Below, piece by piece: positions 6,882 to 16,016 of a stretch of 19,753 bases of DNA. This stretch comes from Actinomycetes bacterium. GTDB lineage: Bacteria; Actinomycetota; Actinomycetes; Mycobacteriales; Micromonosporaceae. The notes beneath the pieces were generated by a model. The model saw only the letters and a program-made list of their open reading frames with translations. It searched no databases and was not told the origin of the DNA. The stretch spans positions 1 to 19,753 of the forward strand of contig JAJYSW010000029.1 of the NCBI GenBank assembly GCA_021793335.1, read 5' to 3'. How positions within the stretch are numbered: the stretch's first letter is position 1; each line of letters opens with the position of its first letter. The position numbers and the translations under genes are program-made.

Positions 6882-8381
6882 ATGTCGAACACCGCCGCGC
6901 CGCGCCGCGCGCGATTCACCGCCCGCCAGTGGGCGGCCCTGGCGGTCCTCGTGCTCCCGGTACTGCTCATCTCGATCGACATGACGGTCCTCGGCTTCGC
7001 CGTCCCGTTCCTGTCCGAAGACCTCGCCCCCACCAGTTCGCAGCTGCTGTGGATCGTCGACGTCTACGGGTTCGTCCTGGCCGGTCTGCTGGTCACCATG
7101 GGTTCGATCGCCGACCGCATCGGACGCCGCAGGCTCCTGCTGATCGGCGCCGGCGCTTTCGCGGCCGCCTCGGTCGCCGCCGCGTACGCGCCGAACGCCG
7201 AAGCCCTCATCGCCGCGCGGGCGGTGCTCGGCCTCGCAGGCGCCACGCTGATGCCCACCACGCTGGCGCTCATGCGGAACCTGTTCACCGACGACCGTCA
7301 GCGCCTGTTCGCCATCGCCATCTGGGGCACCGGGTTCTCGGCCGGTTCGGCGGCCGGTCCCGTCCTGGGCGGCTGGCTGCTCGAACACTTCTGGTGGGGT
7401 TCGGTGTTCCTGATGGCCGCGCCGGTCTCGATCGCGGTGCTCATCGCCGCGCCGCTGCTGCTGCCCGAATCGCGCACCACCGCGCCGGGGCCGGTCGACT
7501 GGGGCGGCGTGGTCCTGTCGTTCATGGCGATGTTCCCCCTCGTGTACGGCGTCAAGCGCGTCGCTGAACACGGCCCTTCACCGCTCGCATTCGGCTCCGC
7601 CGCCATCGGCATCACCGCCGGATGGCTGTTCCTCCGCCGCCAGCGACGCCTGGAGCACCCCTTGATCGACGTGGCGCTGTTCCGGTTGCGGCGGTTCAGC
7701 GCCTCGATCGCCACGAACTTCACGATCGTGTTCGCGCTCATCTCATCGCTGTTCCTGCTGACGCAGTACCTCCAATTGGTGCTCGGCTACTCCCCCATGC
7801 GGGCCGGACTGCTACTGCTGCCGGGCATGGCCGTGTCGATCACCGCCGGGCTGGTGGCGGTGCGGCTGTCCGAGCGCTTCGGGCTGGCGACGATCATCGT
7901 CGGCGGCCTGGGCTTCGTGATCGTCGGTTTCGCCTCCCTCGGCTTCGTCGGGGTCGATTCGGGCGCAGTGCTCGTGGTCGCGGCATTCGTGCTCATCAGC
8001 GTGGGGGCCGGGCTGGTCCAGACGGTCACGAACGACGCGATCATCGCCGCCGCCCCCACCGAACGGGCCGGGGCGGCCGCCGCCATCTCGGAAACCGCCT
8101 ACGAACTGGGCGGCGCGATGGGCGTGGCGGTGCTCGGCAGCGTCGCCACCGCGATCTACCGCGGCGAACTCCACGACGCCCCCGGCACGGCGAAGGAGAC
8201 GCTCGGCGAGGCCACCCACGTCGCCGCCGCGCTGCCCGCCGAAGCAGGCGCGGCGCTCATGGACGCGGCACGGACCGCGTTCACCCATGGGCTGCGCGCG
8301 ACCTCGCTCATCGGCGCCGCCCTCGTGCTGGTGGCCCTGGCGGCCGTCGGCCGCACGCTGCGCGCCAAGACCTCGGCGTAG
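6882..8381 (+). CDS. MFS multidrug exporter, DHA2 (QacA/SmvA-like)
   Basis: A 499-residue major facilitator predicted to have 14 membrane helices and to export cationic drugs or biocides in exchange for protons. TM1 carries the acidic DMTVL motif (Asp33) of QacA/SmvA relatives. LLWIVDVYGFVLAGLL follows, and then motif A GSIADRIGRRR (residues 74-84). The antiporter-type motif C region is SAGSAAGPVLGGWLL. The frame is open much further upstream. I chose ATG at 6882 because GAGAGG lies 5 nt before it and because upstream residues would run back through the tetR gene. It is the only plus-strand gene in the window. It converges on pyrG and is paired with a divergent tetR. The substrate is unknown. 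Confidence 0.95.
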   Translation: MSNTAAPRRARFTARQWAALAVLVLPVLLISIDMTVLGFAVPFLSEDLAPTSSQLLWIVDVYGFVLAGLLVTMGSIADRIGRRRLLLIGAGAFAAASVAAAYAPNAEALIAARAVLGLAGATLMPTTLALMRNLFTDDRQRLFAIAIWGTGFSAGSAAGPVLGGWLLEHFWWGSVFLMAAPVSIAVLIAAPLLLPESRTTAPGPVDWGGVVLSFMAMFPLVYGVKRVAEHGPSPLAFGSAAIGITAGWLFLRRQRRLEHPLIDVALFRLRRFSASIATNFTIVFALISSLFLLTQYLQLVLGYSPMRAGLLLLPGMAVSITAGLVAVRLSERFGLATIIVGGLGFVIVGFASLGFVGVDSGAVLVVAAFVLISVGAGLVQTVTNDAIIAAAPTERAGAAAAISETAYELGGAMGVAVLGSVATAIYRGELHDAPGTAKETLGEATHVAAALPAEAGAALMDAARTAFTHGLRATSLIGAALVLVALAAVGRTLRAKTSA

Positions 8382-8382
8382 C

Positions 8383-8398
8383 CCGGCCCGAGGGCCGG
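8383..8398. terminator. Bidirectional hairpin between exporter and pyrG
   Basis: CCGGCC (8383-8388) and GGCCGG (8393-8398) form a perfect stem around CGAG. The hairpin fills essentially the whole 17-nt gap between the convergent stop codons of the exporter (8379-8381) and pyrG (8399-8401). It lacks U-tracts, but the position is right for a shared terminator. Confidence 0.5.
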
Positions 8399-10099
<1,701 letters not shown>

Positions 10100-10105
10100 A
10101 GCGAA

Positions 10106-10110
10106 CTCCC
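10106..10110 (-). promoter_or_regulatory. Ribosome binding site setting the TTG start of pyrG
   Basis: GGGAG on the minus strand lies 6 nt before TTG at 10099. It supports the rare TTG start because no other start codon fits the N-terminus of the family. Confidence 0.6.
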
Positions 10111-10159
10111 GTGGTTATTCGTGTCGATCGAGCGGCTCGCCGGTGCAGGAAGGCCGCCG

Positions 10160-10177
10160 GTGGATCGCATCATCCAC
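10160..10177 (-). repeat. Inverted repeat spanning the AlkP-like gene stop
   Basis: GTGGAT (10160-10165) and ATCCAC (10172-10177) are perfect inverted arms around a 6-nt loop. The repeat overlaps the stop codon of the AlkP-like gene, 60 nt before pyrG. It may be a weak terminator or attenuating hairpin. No U-tract. Confidence 0.3.
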
Positions 10178-12395
10178 GGGATTCCACACTAACACTTTCC
10201 CCCTCGTCCTCCTCGTCGACCCATGACGGTGCGTCGACGATCATGGCCGAGTACTGACCGTCCTTGACGTGGGCGCGCGCCAGCACCCGGTGACTCATGA
10301 TGACGGCCAGCGGGACCATGACCGCCAGCGCCGATCCCAGGCTCATGAGGCCCTTGCCGTTCAGCAGCCCTGCGATCGTCGAACCGACGACGGCCGCGGA
10401 GAATGCGGCCCGCAGCGGCGGGTAGAGGCCGAAGGCGCGCCGCAGCCCCCCGCCGGGGCGCAGCAGCACCAGCCAGCAGTACAGACCGGCCGTGGCGGCC
10501 ATGACGCTCAGCGGCGAAGTGAAGACGGCGACGATGTTCGAACCGACTCCCGCTCCGATGACGCCGCTCGTCTCGCCCATGAGGTCGGCCAGGAAGGCCC
10601 CGAGCGCCCCCCGCTCGGCGGCGGGCCGCTGGTAGTCGATCCACGACAAGCCCAGCAGGACCACCGCTCCGGCCAGGCCGGACCAGAGCAGGCGCACGAA
10701 GGTGAACCAGCCGCCGGTGGCGAGGGCGGCGGCCAGGCAGGTGCCGACGGTGAGGGCGACCGCGGCGGGGACGGAGTCGCCCAGGAAGCCCACCGAGACG
10801 ACCAGGACGCCGAGGCAGCCGATGCCGGCCATGACCGGGGACTGGAAACGGTGCGGTAGGCGCCAGGCCGCCGCGGCGGCGAGCAACCACAGCGAAGCGA
10901 TGAACATGCCGGTGGCGATCGGTCCGAGCTCCCCGGAGGCCGAATCGGCGACGGTGTAGTCCCCCAGGAGCGTCCCGAGCGGAGCGGAGGCGTGGACGAG
11001 CATGGACAGGACGGTGACGAGCAGACCGAACACCGAAACGGCCACCATGAGCCCCGCGGGGCTGTGACGCCGGGGCAGGACGATCGCGGCGAGGGCGCAC
11101 ACGAGGGCGATGGCCAGCGCGGCGGCCGGGCCGACGAGACCGGGACGGGCGGTGTTCCACCAGCCGAAGAAGTCGGCGAGGATGCCGGCGGCGACGAACA
11201 GGGCGCACACGAGGGCGACGACGATGTTGGCGCGCATGAGCCACAGCGGCGGCGGTTTGACGCCGGGCTGCCCGGCCCGGCGCAACAGGTGCAGAAGCGG
11301 CCAGGCCACGAACGTGAGCGCCAGGAACAGCAGCACCTGCAACCACTGGGTGTTCGGGGAGGCTACGGAGGCGGCGGCGAGCCTGGTGTCGGTGTCGGTG
11401 AAGACCGCGTGGCGCTCGCCGTACGGCAGCGGGTCCTCGACCGCGCCGGCCGCGGCGCCGACGACGTGCTCGGGCAGGGGCGCATCGAGCAGCATCAGGA
11501 TCGTCGTGGTCAGATCGGTGAGTCTGAGGTATCCGGGACGTTCGGCGGCCAGGTCCAGGAGGCTGTGCCCGTGGTCGCCGAAGTTCGCGATCGTGGCGAG
11601 CAGCCGGTTGGGCCCGGGAGTCTGGCTCAGCCCGGTGACGATGAAGGCGGCGCCGTCGACGCGGGCCTCCATGAGATCGCCGGCGGTCGCGTCGAGCGCG
11701 GCCAGAGCCGTGGTGCGCTGGGCCGCCCCGGTGGGCAGCACGCCGCCGTCGACGACGGTGAGCGGGCATTCGGCGAGGAGCGCGGCCAACGCCTCGCCTT
11801 TGGGCACGGTGGGCTCGTACTCCGAGATTCGGCCGACGGAGTTGGCGGTGGCGTGGGCCGCGCCGGGGCCGACGGCGGTGGCGCACGCGGTCCCGGCGGC
11901 GAGCATGCCCAGCTCGGTGCCCTGGTCGAGATCACGGTTGAGCTGGACGAGTTCGGTGAGGCCGTCGACGGTGGCACCCACGTCCTCGACGGTGACCTGT
12001 CCAGCGTCGACGGCGCCGCACTCGGGGGTATCGCCGAAGCCGGTGCTGACGGCGGGCGCTCCGGCCGAGAGGGTGAGCCAGCCGTCGAGCGTGCAGGTGA
12101 AGTTGCGGGCCGAGTTCGTGTTGAGCTCGGCCAGCGCACCGTTTTCGGCCAAGGTGTTCAGGTTCGGGGTGTGCTCGGCGTCGATGTCGGTCCAGGCCAG
12201 GCCGCCGACACCGAGGACGACGACCGACGGCACGGCGTCGGGGACGCGCTCTTCGGGCGGTTCCGGCAGGACCTGCCAGGCGGCGAGGGCGGCGAGGACG
12301 GCGACGGCCGTCCAGGCGGCCACGGTGGTGCGGTGGCGGGCGAGGGATCTGCGGAACCGGCGGACGAGGCGTCCGGGTTCGACCTTCTCCAGCAC
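10170..12395 (-). CDS. Alkaline-phosphatase-like multi-pass membrane protein
   Basis: A 741-residue protein of unknown function. A basic N-terminus (RRFRRSLARHR) leads into a membrane helix at about residues 24-42. An extracytoplasmic domain of about 310 residues follows, then about ten membrane helices from about residue 358 on, and an acidic C-terminal tail (DEEDEGESVSVESRG). The outer domain begins PSVVVLGVGGLAWTDID with TPNLNTLAENGAL and FTCTLDGWLTLSAG. This is the layout of alkaline-phosphatase-superfamily enzymes: a metal-binding Asp strand, then a Thr/Cys nucleophile region. A late NFGDHGHS (a His-rich motif) may supply metal ligands. I infer a phosphatase or phosphotransferase acting on an envelope substrate. 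GTG at 12395 is 7 nt after the glycosyltransferase stop, so the two are coupled. The superfamily call is moderate and the reaction unknown. Confidence 0.8.
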   Translation of the reverse strand: MLEKVEPGRLVRRFRRSLARHRTTVAAWTAVAVLAALAAWQVLPEPPEERVPDAVPSVVVLGVGGLAWTDIDAEHTPNLNTLAENGALAELNTNSARNFTCTLDGWLTLSAGAPAVSTGFGDTPECGAVDAGQVTVEDVGATVDGLTELVQLNRDLDQGTELGMLAAGTACATAVGPGAAHATANSVGRISEYEPTVPKGEALAALLAECPLTVVDGGVLPTGAAQRTTALAALDATAGDLMEARVDGAAFIVTGLSQTPGPNRLLATIANFGDHGHSLLDLAAERPGYLRLTDLTTTILMLLDAPLPEHVVGAAAGAVEDPLPYGERHAVFTDTDTRLAAASVASPNTQWLQVLLFLALTFVAWPLLHLLRRAGQPGVKPPPLWLMRANIVVALVCALFVAAGILADFFGWWNTARPGLVGPAAALAIALVCALAAIVLPRRHSPAGLMVAVSVFGLLVTVLSMLVHASAPLGTLLGDYTVADSASGELGPIATGMFIASLWLLAAAAAWRLPHRFQSPVMAGIGCLGVLVVSVGFLGDSVPAAVALTVGTCLAAALATGGWFTFVRLLWSGLAGAVVLLGLSWIDYQRPAAERGALGAFLADLMGETSGVIGAGVGSNIVAVFTSPLSVMAATAGLYCWLVLLRPGGGLRRAFGLYPPLRAAFSAAVVGSTIAGLLNGKGLMSLGSALAVMVPLAVIMSHRVLARAHVKDGQYSAMIVDAPSWVDEEDEGESVSVESRG

Positions 12396-12402
12396 GGGGC
12401 GT

Positions 12403-13500
12403 CTATCTTCCGGTCAGTTCGAGGTAGAGCGCGTCGAGCGCGTCGAGCATCTGTGCTTCGTCGGGCCAGGTCGCGGCCTTGTCGCGGCCGGCCTCGCGGA
12501 GGCTCGCGAGCCGATCGGGGTCGGCCAACAGGGCGCGGACGGCCTCGTCGAGCGCGTCCACGTCGCCGACCTCGAACAGGACGGCCGCGTCGCCGACCAG
12601 TTCGGGGATGCCGCCGGTGCGGGTGGCGACGAGCGGGACCCCGGCTTGGAGGACTTCTTGGGCGAACAGTTGGCGGGCTTCCCAGCGGCTGGTGACCACG
12701 GCGAGGTCGGCGGCGGCGAGCAGGTCGGCGACGTCGGTGCGGTGTCCGAGCAGGCGCATGTCGACGCCGGCCGCGTCGACGAGGGCTTGGAGACGTTCGC
12801 GCTCGGGGCCGTCGCCTGCGATCGCCACCACCGGTTCGGCCTCCAGGCTCCGCCAGCGTTTCGCGGCCTCGACGAGCGTGCCGTAGTCCTTTTGGGCGTG
12901 CAGGCGCCCCACCGAGACCAGCAAGGGGCGGTCCCCGATGCCCAGTTCGGCGCGGATCGCGTCGGCGTCGCCCTCCGCTCGGCGGGGCGGGGCGGCGACC
13001 GGCGCGAGGCGGGCGTCGGACGCGCCGAGGGCGATCAGGTGGTCGTGCAGGTCGGAGGAGGCGGCGAGGGCGACGTCGACGCCGCGGGCCAGGCGCTTCT
13101 CGAGTCGGTCGGCGACCTTGCGTTTGATCCCGGCGGTGAGGAGCTGGTTGTGCCAGGTGGTGACGAGGGCGGCCTGCCTGGGGCGGGCGGCGAGCGCGGT
13201 GATCCCGGCGGTCAATCCGTGGGCGTGGACCAGGTCGACGCCGCGGCCGGTGGCGCCGCGCAGGGCGCTGCGGACGGCCCGCAGTGCCAGGGGCAGCTCG
13301 GGCGACGGCTTGGCGGTGATCGGGGCGGGCGCGAAACGGGCGCCCCTGGAACGGAAACCGAAACGCTCTTCGGTCTCGGGAGGGCCGACGACGAGCACGG
13401 CGTCGCCGCGCTCGGCCAGGCCGGAGGCCAGGGAGGCGACATGGGTGCCGATGCCGCCGGTCGAAGGGCCCAGCACCAGTGCGATGCGTCGGTGGCTCAC
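12403..13500 (-). CDS. Glycosyltransferase family 4 (GT-B fold)
   Basis: A 365-residue cytosolic or membrane-associated GT4-type retaining glycosyltransferase. The N-terminal domain opens with IALVLGPSTGGIGTHVASLA, the glycine-rich acceptor-side loop, and DLVHAHGL near 95-102. The C-terminal donor domain has LLVSVGRLHAQKDYGTLVEA, then VVAIAGDGPERERL, and the E-x7-E motif as EARQLFAQEVLQAGVPLVAT. GTG at 13500 overlaps the preceding MurJ-like stop codon as GTGA, with GGAGAAG 4 nt upstream. The open frame continues far upstream, but that part is a shadow of the MurJ-like gene. Donor and acceptor sugars cannot be read. Position between a flippase and an AlkP-like enzyme suggests a lipid-linked glycan. 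Confidence 0.92.
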   Translation of the reverse strand: MSHRRIALVLGPSTGGIGTHVASLASGLAERGDAVLVVGPPETEERFGFRSRGARFAPAPITAKPSPELPLALRAVRSALRGATGRGVDLVHAHGLTAGITALAARPRQAALVTTWHNQLLTAGIKRKVADRLEKRLARGVDVALAASSDLHDHLIALGASDARLAPVAAPPRRAEGDADAIRAELGIGDRPLLVSVGRLHAQKDYGTLVEAAKRWRSLEAEPVVAIAGDGPERERLQALVDAAGVDMRLLGHRTDVADLLAAADLAVVTSRWEARQLFAQEVLQAGVPLVATRTGGIPELVGDAAVLFEVGDVDALDEAVRALLADPDRLASLREAGRDKAATWPDEAQMLDALDALYLELTGR

Positions 13501-15125
13501 TGGTCTTCTCCGCTCTGTTCTGGTTCTTCGGTCGCTCGTATTGTGCCAGCCCTGCGCCGCACCGCCCGGAGGACGGCCTGACGGTCGACGAGTGCCGCAG
13601 TTCCAACGTAGACGAGGGCGGCGAGCGCGCCGGCCGCCACGCCCTCGCCGATGGCCGAGGCGATCGATGCCGCGGGCCCCCACCAGCCGATGAGTCCTCG
13701 TGCGGCGGCGATCGCGGTGGCGGTGGCGATGAGCGCCGCCGCGAGCGCCCGGCCCATGCCCTTGAGGCTTGCCGTCCCGGTGTTCCTGGCGACGGCGATG
13801 GTGAGTGCGATGCCGATGACGGTCATGCCGATCGACCAGCTGGCCGCGAGCGCCACGGTCCGGTGGTCGGGATGGAGCGCGGCGGAGAGGGCCACGGCGC
13901 TGATCGCGACGGCCCCCCACCCGGCCGCGGTGGCCGCGGCGGCGGCGTAGGCGCGGTCGACGGCGTAGAGGCCCCGGGAGTAGACGGCGAACAGCGAGTA
14001 GCCGAACAGGCCGAAGGCCAGGCCGGTGAGGGTCGCGCTGATCTGGGTCTCGGGGGCGGCGGAGTGGACTCGGCCGAGGACGGCCGCGATCGGTTCGGCG
14101 ACGCCGGCGAGCGCGGTGACGCCGAGCCCGGAGAGCACCAGCACGGCCCGGCCGGCGGCGGCGATGGTGCGCTGGTAGGCGCGGGCATCGCCGAGGGCGT
14201 GGGCTTCGGAGAGGTTCGGGTAGGCGGCCGTGGCGAAGGGGACGGCGAGGACGGCCCAGGGCAGCAGGAAGAACGTCTGGGAGACGGTGAAGACGACCAC
14301 CGGGCCCTCGCCGGCGTTGTTGGCGAAGCGCAGCAGCACGAATTGGCACAGCTGCTGGGCGCCGAGGGTGATGACGCCCGCGATCGCGAGGGCCTTGACG
14401 CTGCCGCTGAGGTGGGCGTCGAATTTCCATGTCGGCCGCAGCCGCAGTTCGAGGCGGCGCAGCGGGATGAACAGACATCCGGCGAGGACGGCCACGCCGA
14501 GGGTGGTGCCGATCGCGAGGAGCAGCAGGTTGCTCTGCGAGACCCGCTCGGCGTCGCCCTGGTTGCCGGTGACCGCGCCGTAGGCGACGTACACGACGAT
14601 CATGGTGACGCTGGACAGCAGCGGAGCCAGGGCGGGCCAGGCGAACCGGCGGTGGGCCTGGAGGACGCCGGTGAGGACGACCGCGATGCCGTACAGGGGC
14701 AGTTGCGGCGCGAACAGCACGAGCATCTCGGTGCCGGTCGCGATCGTGGCCTCGGTGACGTTGTCGCCGGTGACGAGTTCGACCAGCGGCCGGGCGAGGA
14801 GCGCGACGGCCGCGGCTATCGGGATGAGCGCGGTGAGCGACCAGGTCAGCAGCGCCGAGGCGATCCTTTCGACCTGGTCGGGTTCGCGGCGAGCGAGCGG
14901 TGCCGCCAGCAGCGGCACGGCGAGCGCGGCCAGGGCCCCTCCCGCGACCAGTTCGAAGATGAGGTTCGGGATGGTGTTGGCGCTCTGATAGGCGGTGGCG
15001 AGCGAGGCGTAGCCGACCGCCCAGGTGAACACCAGCATCCGCCCGAATCCGGCCAGGCGGGAGCCTATGGTGATCGCACCGATGAGGGTGGCGGCACGAC
15101 CGACTTCGCGTCGGGTGTCGGTCAC
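13497..15125 (-). CDS. MurJ/MviN-family lipid-linked oligosaccharide flippase
   Basis: A 542-residue polytopic protein with roughly 14 membrane helices, of the MVF/MurJ branch of the MOP exporter superfamily. These proteins flip lipid II or related undecaprenyl-linked glycans across the membrane. The N-terminal helix has the family's SRLAGFGRMLVF, retaining two arginines that match Arg18 and Arg24 of E. coli MurJ. PNLIFELVAGGALAALAVP follows. In my hand alignment the equivalents of E. coli Asp39 and Arg52 are replaced; this may be normal for actinomycetes. GTG at 15125 overlaps the stop of the MraY-like gene as GTGA. It could be a specialised paralogue rather than the main MurJ, since the usual actinobacterial murJ lies elsewhere (from memory). 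I therefore give no symbol. Confidence 0.9.
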   Translation of the reverse strand: MTDTRREVGRAATLIGAITIGSRLAGFGRMLVFTWAVGYASLATAYQSANTIPNLIFELVAGGALAALAVPLLAAPLARREPDQVERIASALLTWSLTALIPIAAAVALLARPLVELVTGDNVTEATIATGTEMLVLFAPQLPLYGIAVVLTGVLQAHRRFAWPALAPLLSSVTMIVVYVAYGAVTGNQGDAERVSQSNLLLLAIGTTLGVAVLAGCLFIPLRRLELRLRPTWKFDAHLSGSVKALAIAGVITLGAQQLCQFVLLRFANNAGEGPVVVFTVSQTFFLLPWAVLAVPFATAAYPNLSEAHALGDARAYQRTIAAAGRAVLVLSGLGVTALAGVAEPIAAVLGRVHSAAPETQISATLTGLAFGLFGYSLFAVYSRGLYAVDRAYAAAAATAAGWGAVAISAVALSAALHPDHRTVALAASWSIGMTVIGIALTIAVARNTGTASLKGMGRALAAALIATATAIAAARGLIGWWGPAASIASAIGEGVAAGALAALVYVGTAALVDRQAVLRAVRRRAGTIRATEEPEQSGEDQ

Positions 15126-16006
15126 GCCTTGTTCCGGCCCATTTCATCCAGTTCTCGGAGCACCGGGGTGTCGGCGATGACCTGGGTGAAGCTGACGCGC
15201 TCGCTCGCGGCGATGAGCGCGGCGATGCCCGCGAGGGCGACGTGCCGCCCCACCGGCCCGGTGCGGGCGATGTAGGACAGGCCCAGCAGCGCCCCGAGGG
15301 CGTTCGCACCGCAGTCGCCGAGCATGGTCCTGCCTTCGAGGTCGTCGCTCATCGCGACGGCCGCGGAGGCCGACACCGCCAAAGCGGTGTTCGCGCCGCT
15401 GCGGGCCGTGTTCGGGGCCTTGGGTCCGGCGGGCCGGGAAAGGGGCGTGGCGAGCGCGGAGACGACCTTGAGCGCCCGGCCGGGACGCAGATCGAACAGG
15501 TTGATGAGATTGGCCGCTCCGGCGACGACACCGCCGCCGACGCCGATGTTCCACAGCCGGGCCCATCGGCGCTCGGGGCGGCGGTCGGAGACGGCGTCGA
15601 GGAGCGCGGCGGAGGCCAGGCCCGTGGCCGAGATGCCGAGGATCTTCACCAGTCCGGCCGAGACACGTCCTCGGCGCAGGGCCGCGAGGTGCCCCTTGAA
15701 GCCCTTGGCCCGCTCGCCTCTGGCGTCGGCCAGGTCATCGTAGAGTCCGAGCGCGCCGGTGGCGAGCCCGGTGGCCGCCGCGGCCGCCGCGTAGGCCGGC
15801 GAGTCGGCCCCGGCGACGGCGGCGACCGTCGCTCCGACGGTGACGCCGGGCCCTTCGGCCAGGCTGACGGTGTCGCCTCGGTGGTTGACGCGGTCGAGGT
15901 CCTTCGACCACTTGGAACGTCGGACGGCGCTGATCGCTGCGATGGTGCCGCCGGCGGCGAGGCCGCCGAGGAACGCCCGTCCAGCTGCACGGCTTAGCTG
16001 GCTCAT
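15122..16006 (-). CDS. MraY/WecA-like phosphosugar transferase relative
   Basis: A 294-residue, mostly hydrophobic protein with about eight to ten membrane helices, resembling polyprenyl-phosphate GlcNAc/MurNAc-pentapeptide 1-phosphate transferases. Three active-site regions are recognisable. LYDDLADARGERAKGFKGHL (Asp90/Asp91) matches the DDxxK region. NLINLFDLRPGRALK (166-180) stands where MraY has NxxNxxDGxDGL. MLGDCGANALGALLG (228-242) matches MGDxGS. The second motif departs strongly from the catalytic consensus. I chose ATG at 16006, with AGGA 8 nt upstream, 10 nt after the steB stop. An ATG at 16045 would overlap steB by 29 nt and its only ribosome site is too close. The function is inferred, and catalysis could be altered or lost. 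Confidence 0.85.
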   Translation of the reverse strand: MSQLSRAAGRAFLGGLAAGGTIAAISAVRRSKWSKDLDRVNHRGDTVSLAEGPGVTVGATVAAVAGADSPAYAAAAAATGLATGALGLYDDLADARGERAKGFKGHLAALRRGRVSAGLVKILGISATGLASAALLDAVSDRRPERRWARLWNIGVGGGVVAGAANLINLFDLRPGRALKVVSALATPLSRPAGPKAPNTARSGANTALAVSASAAVAMSDDLEGRTMLGDCGANALGALLGLSYIARTGPVGRHVALAGIAALIAASERVSFTQVIADTPVLRELDEMGRNKA

Positions 16007-16016
16007 GGCCGGAATC

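Noticed and set aside
11110..13581. 823-codon and 567-codon plus-strand frames across the AlkP-like and GT4 genes
   Set aside because: They overlap each other and lie opposite recognisable proteins. Composition is low-complexity Arg/Gly/Ala/Ser and there is no ribosome site or domain.
12403..15309. A 968-residue fusion of GT4 with an upstream domain
   Set aside because: The upstream 600 residues are the MurJ-like gene read in another frame, rich in Arg/Pro. The GT4 start at GTG 13500 has a ribosome site and a GTGA overlap.
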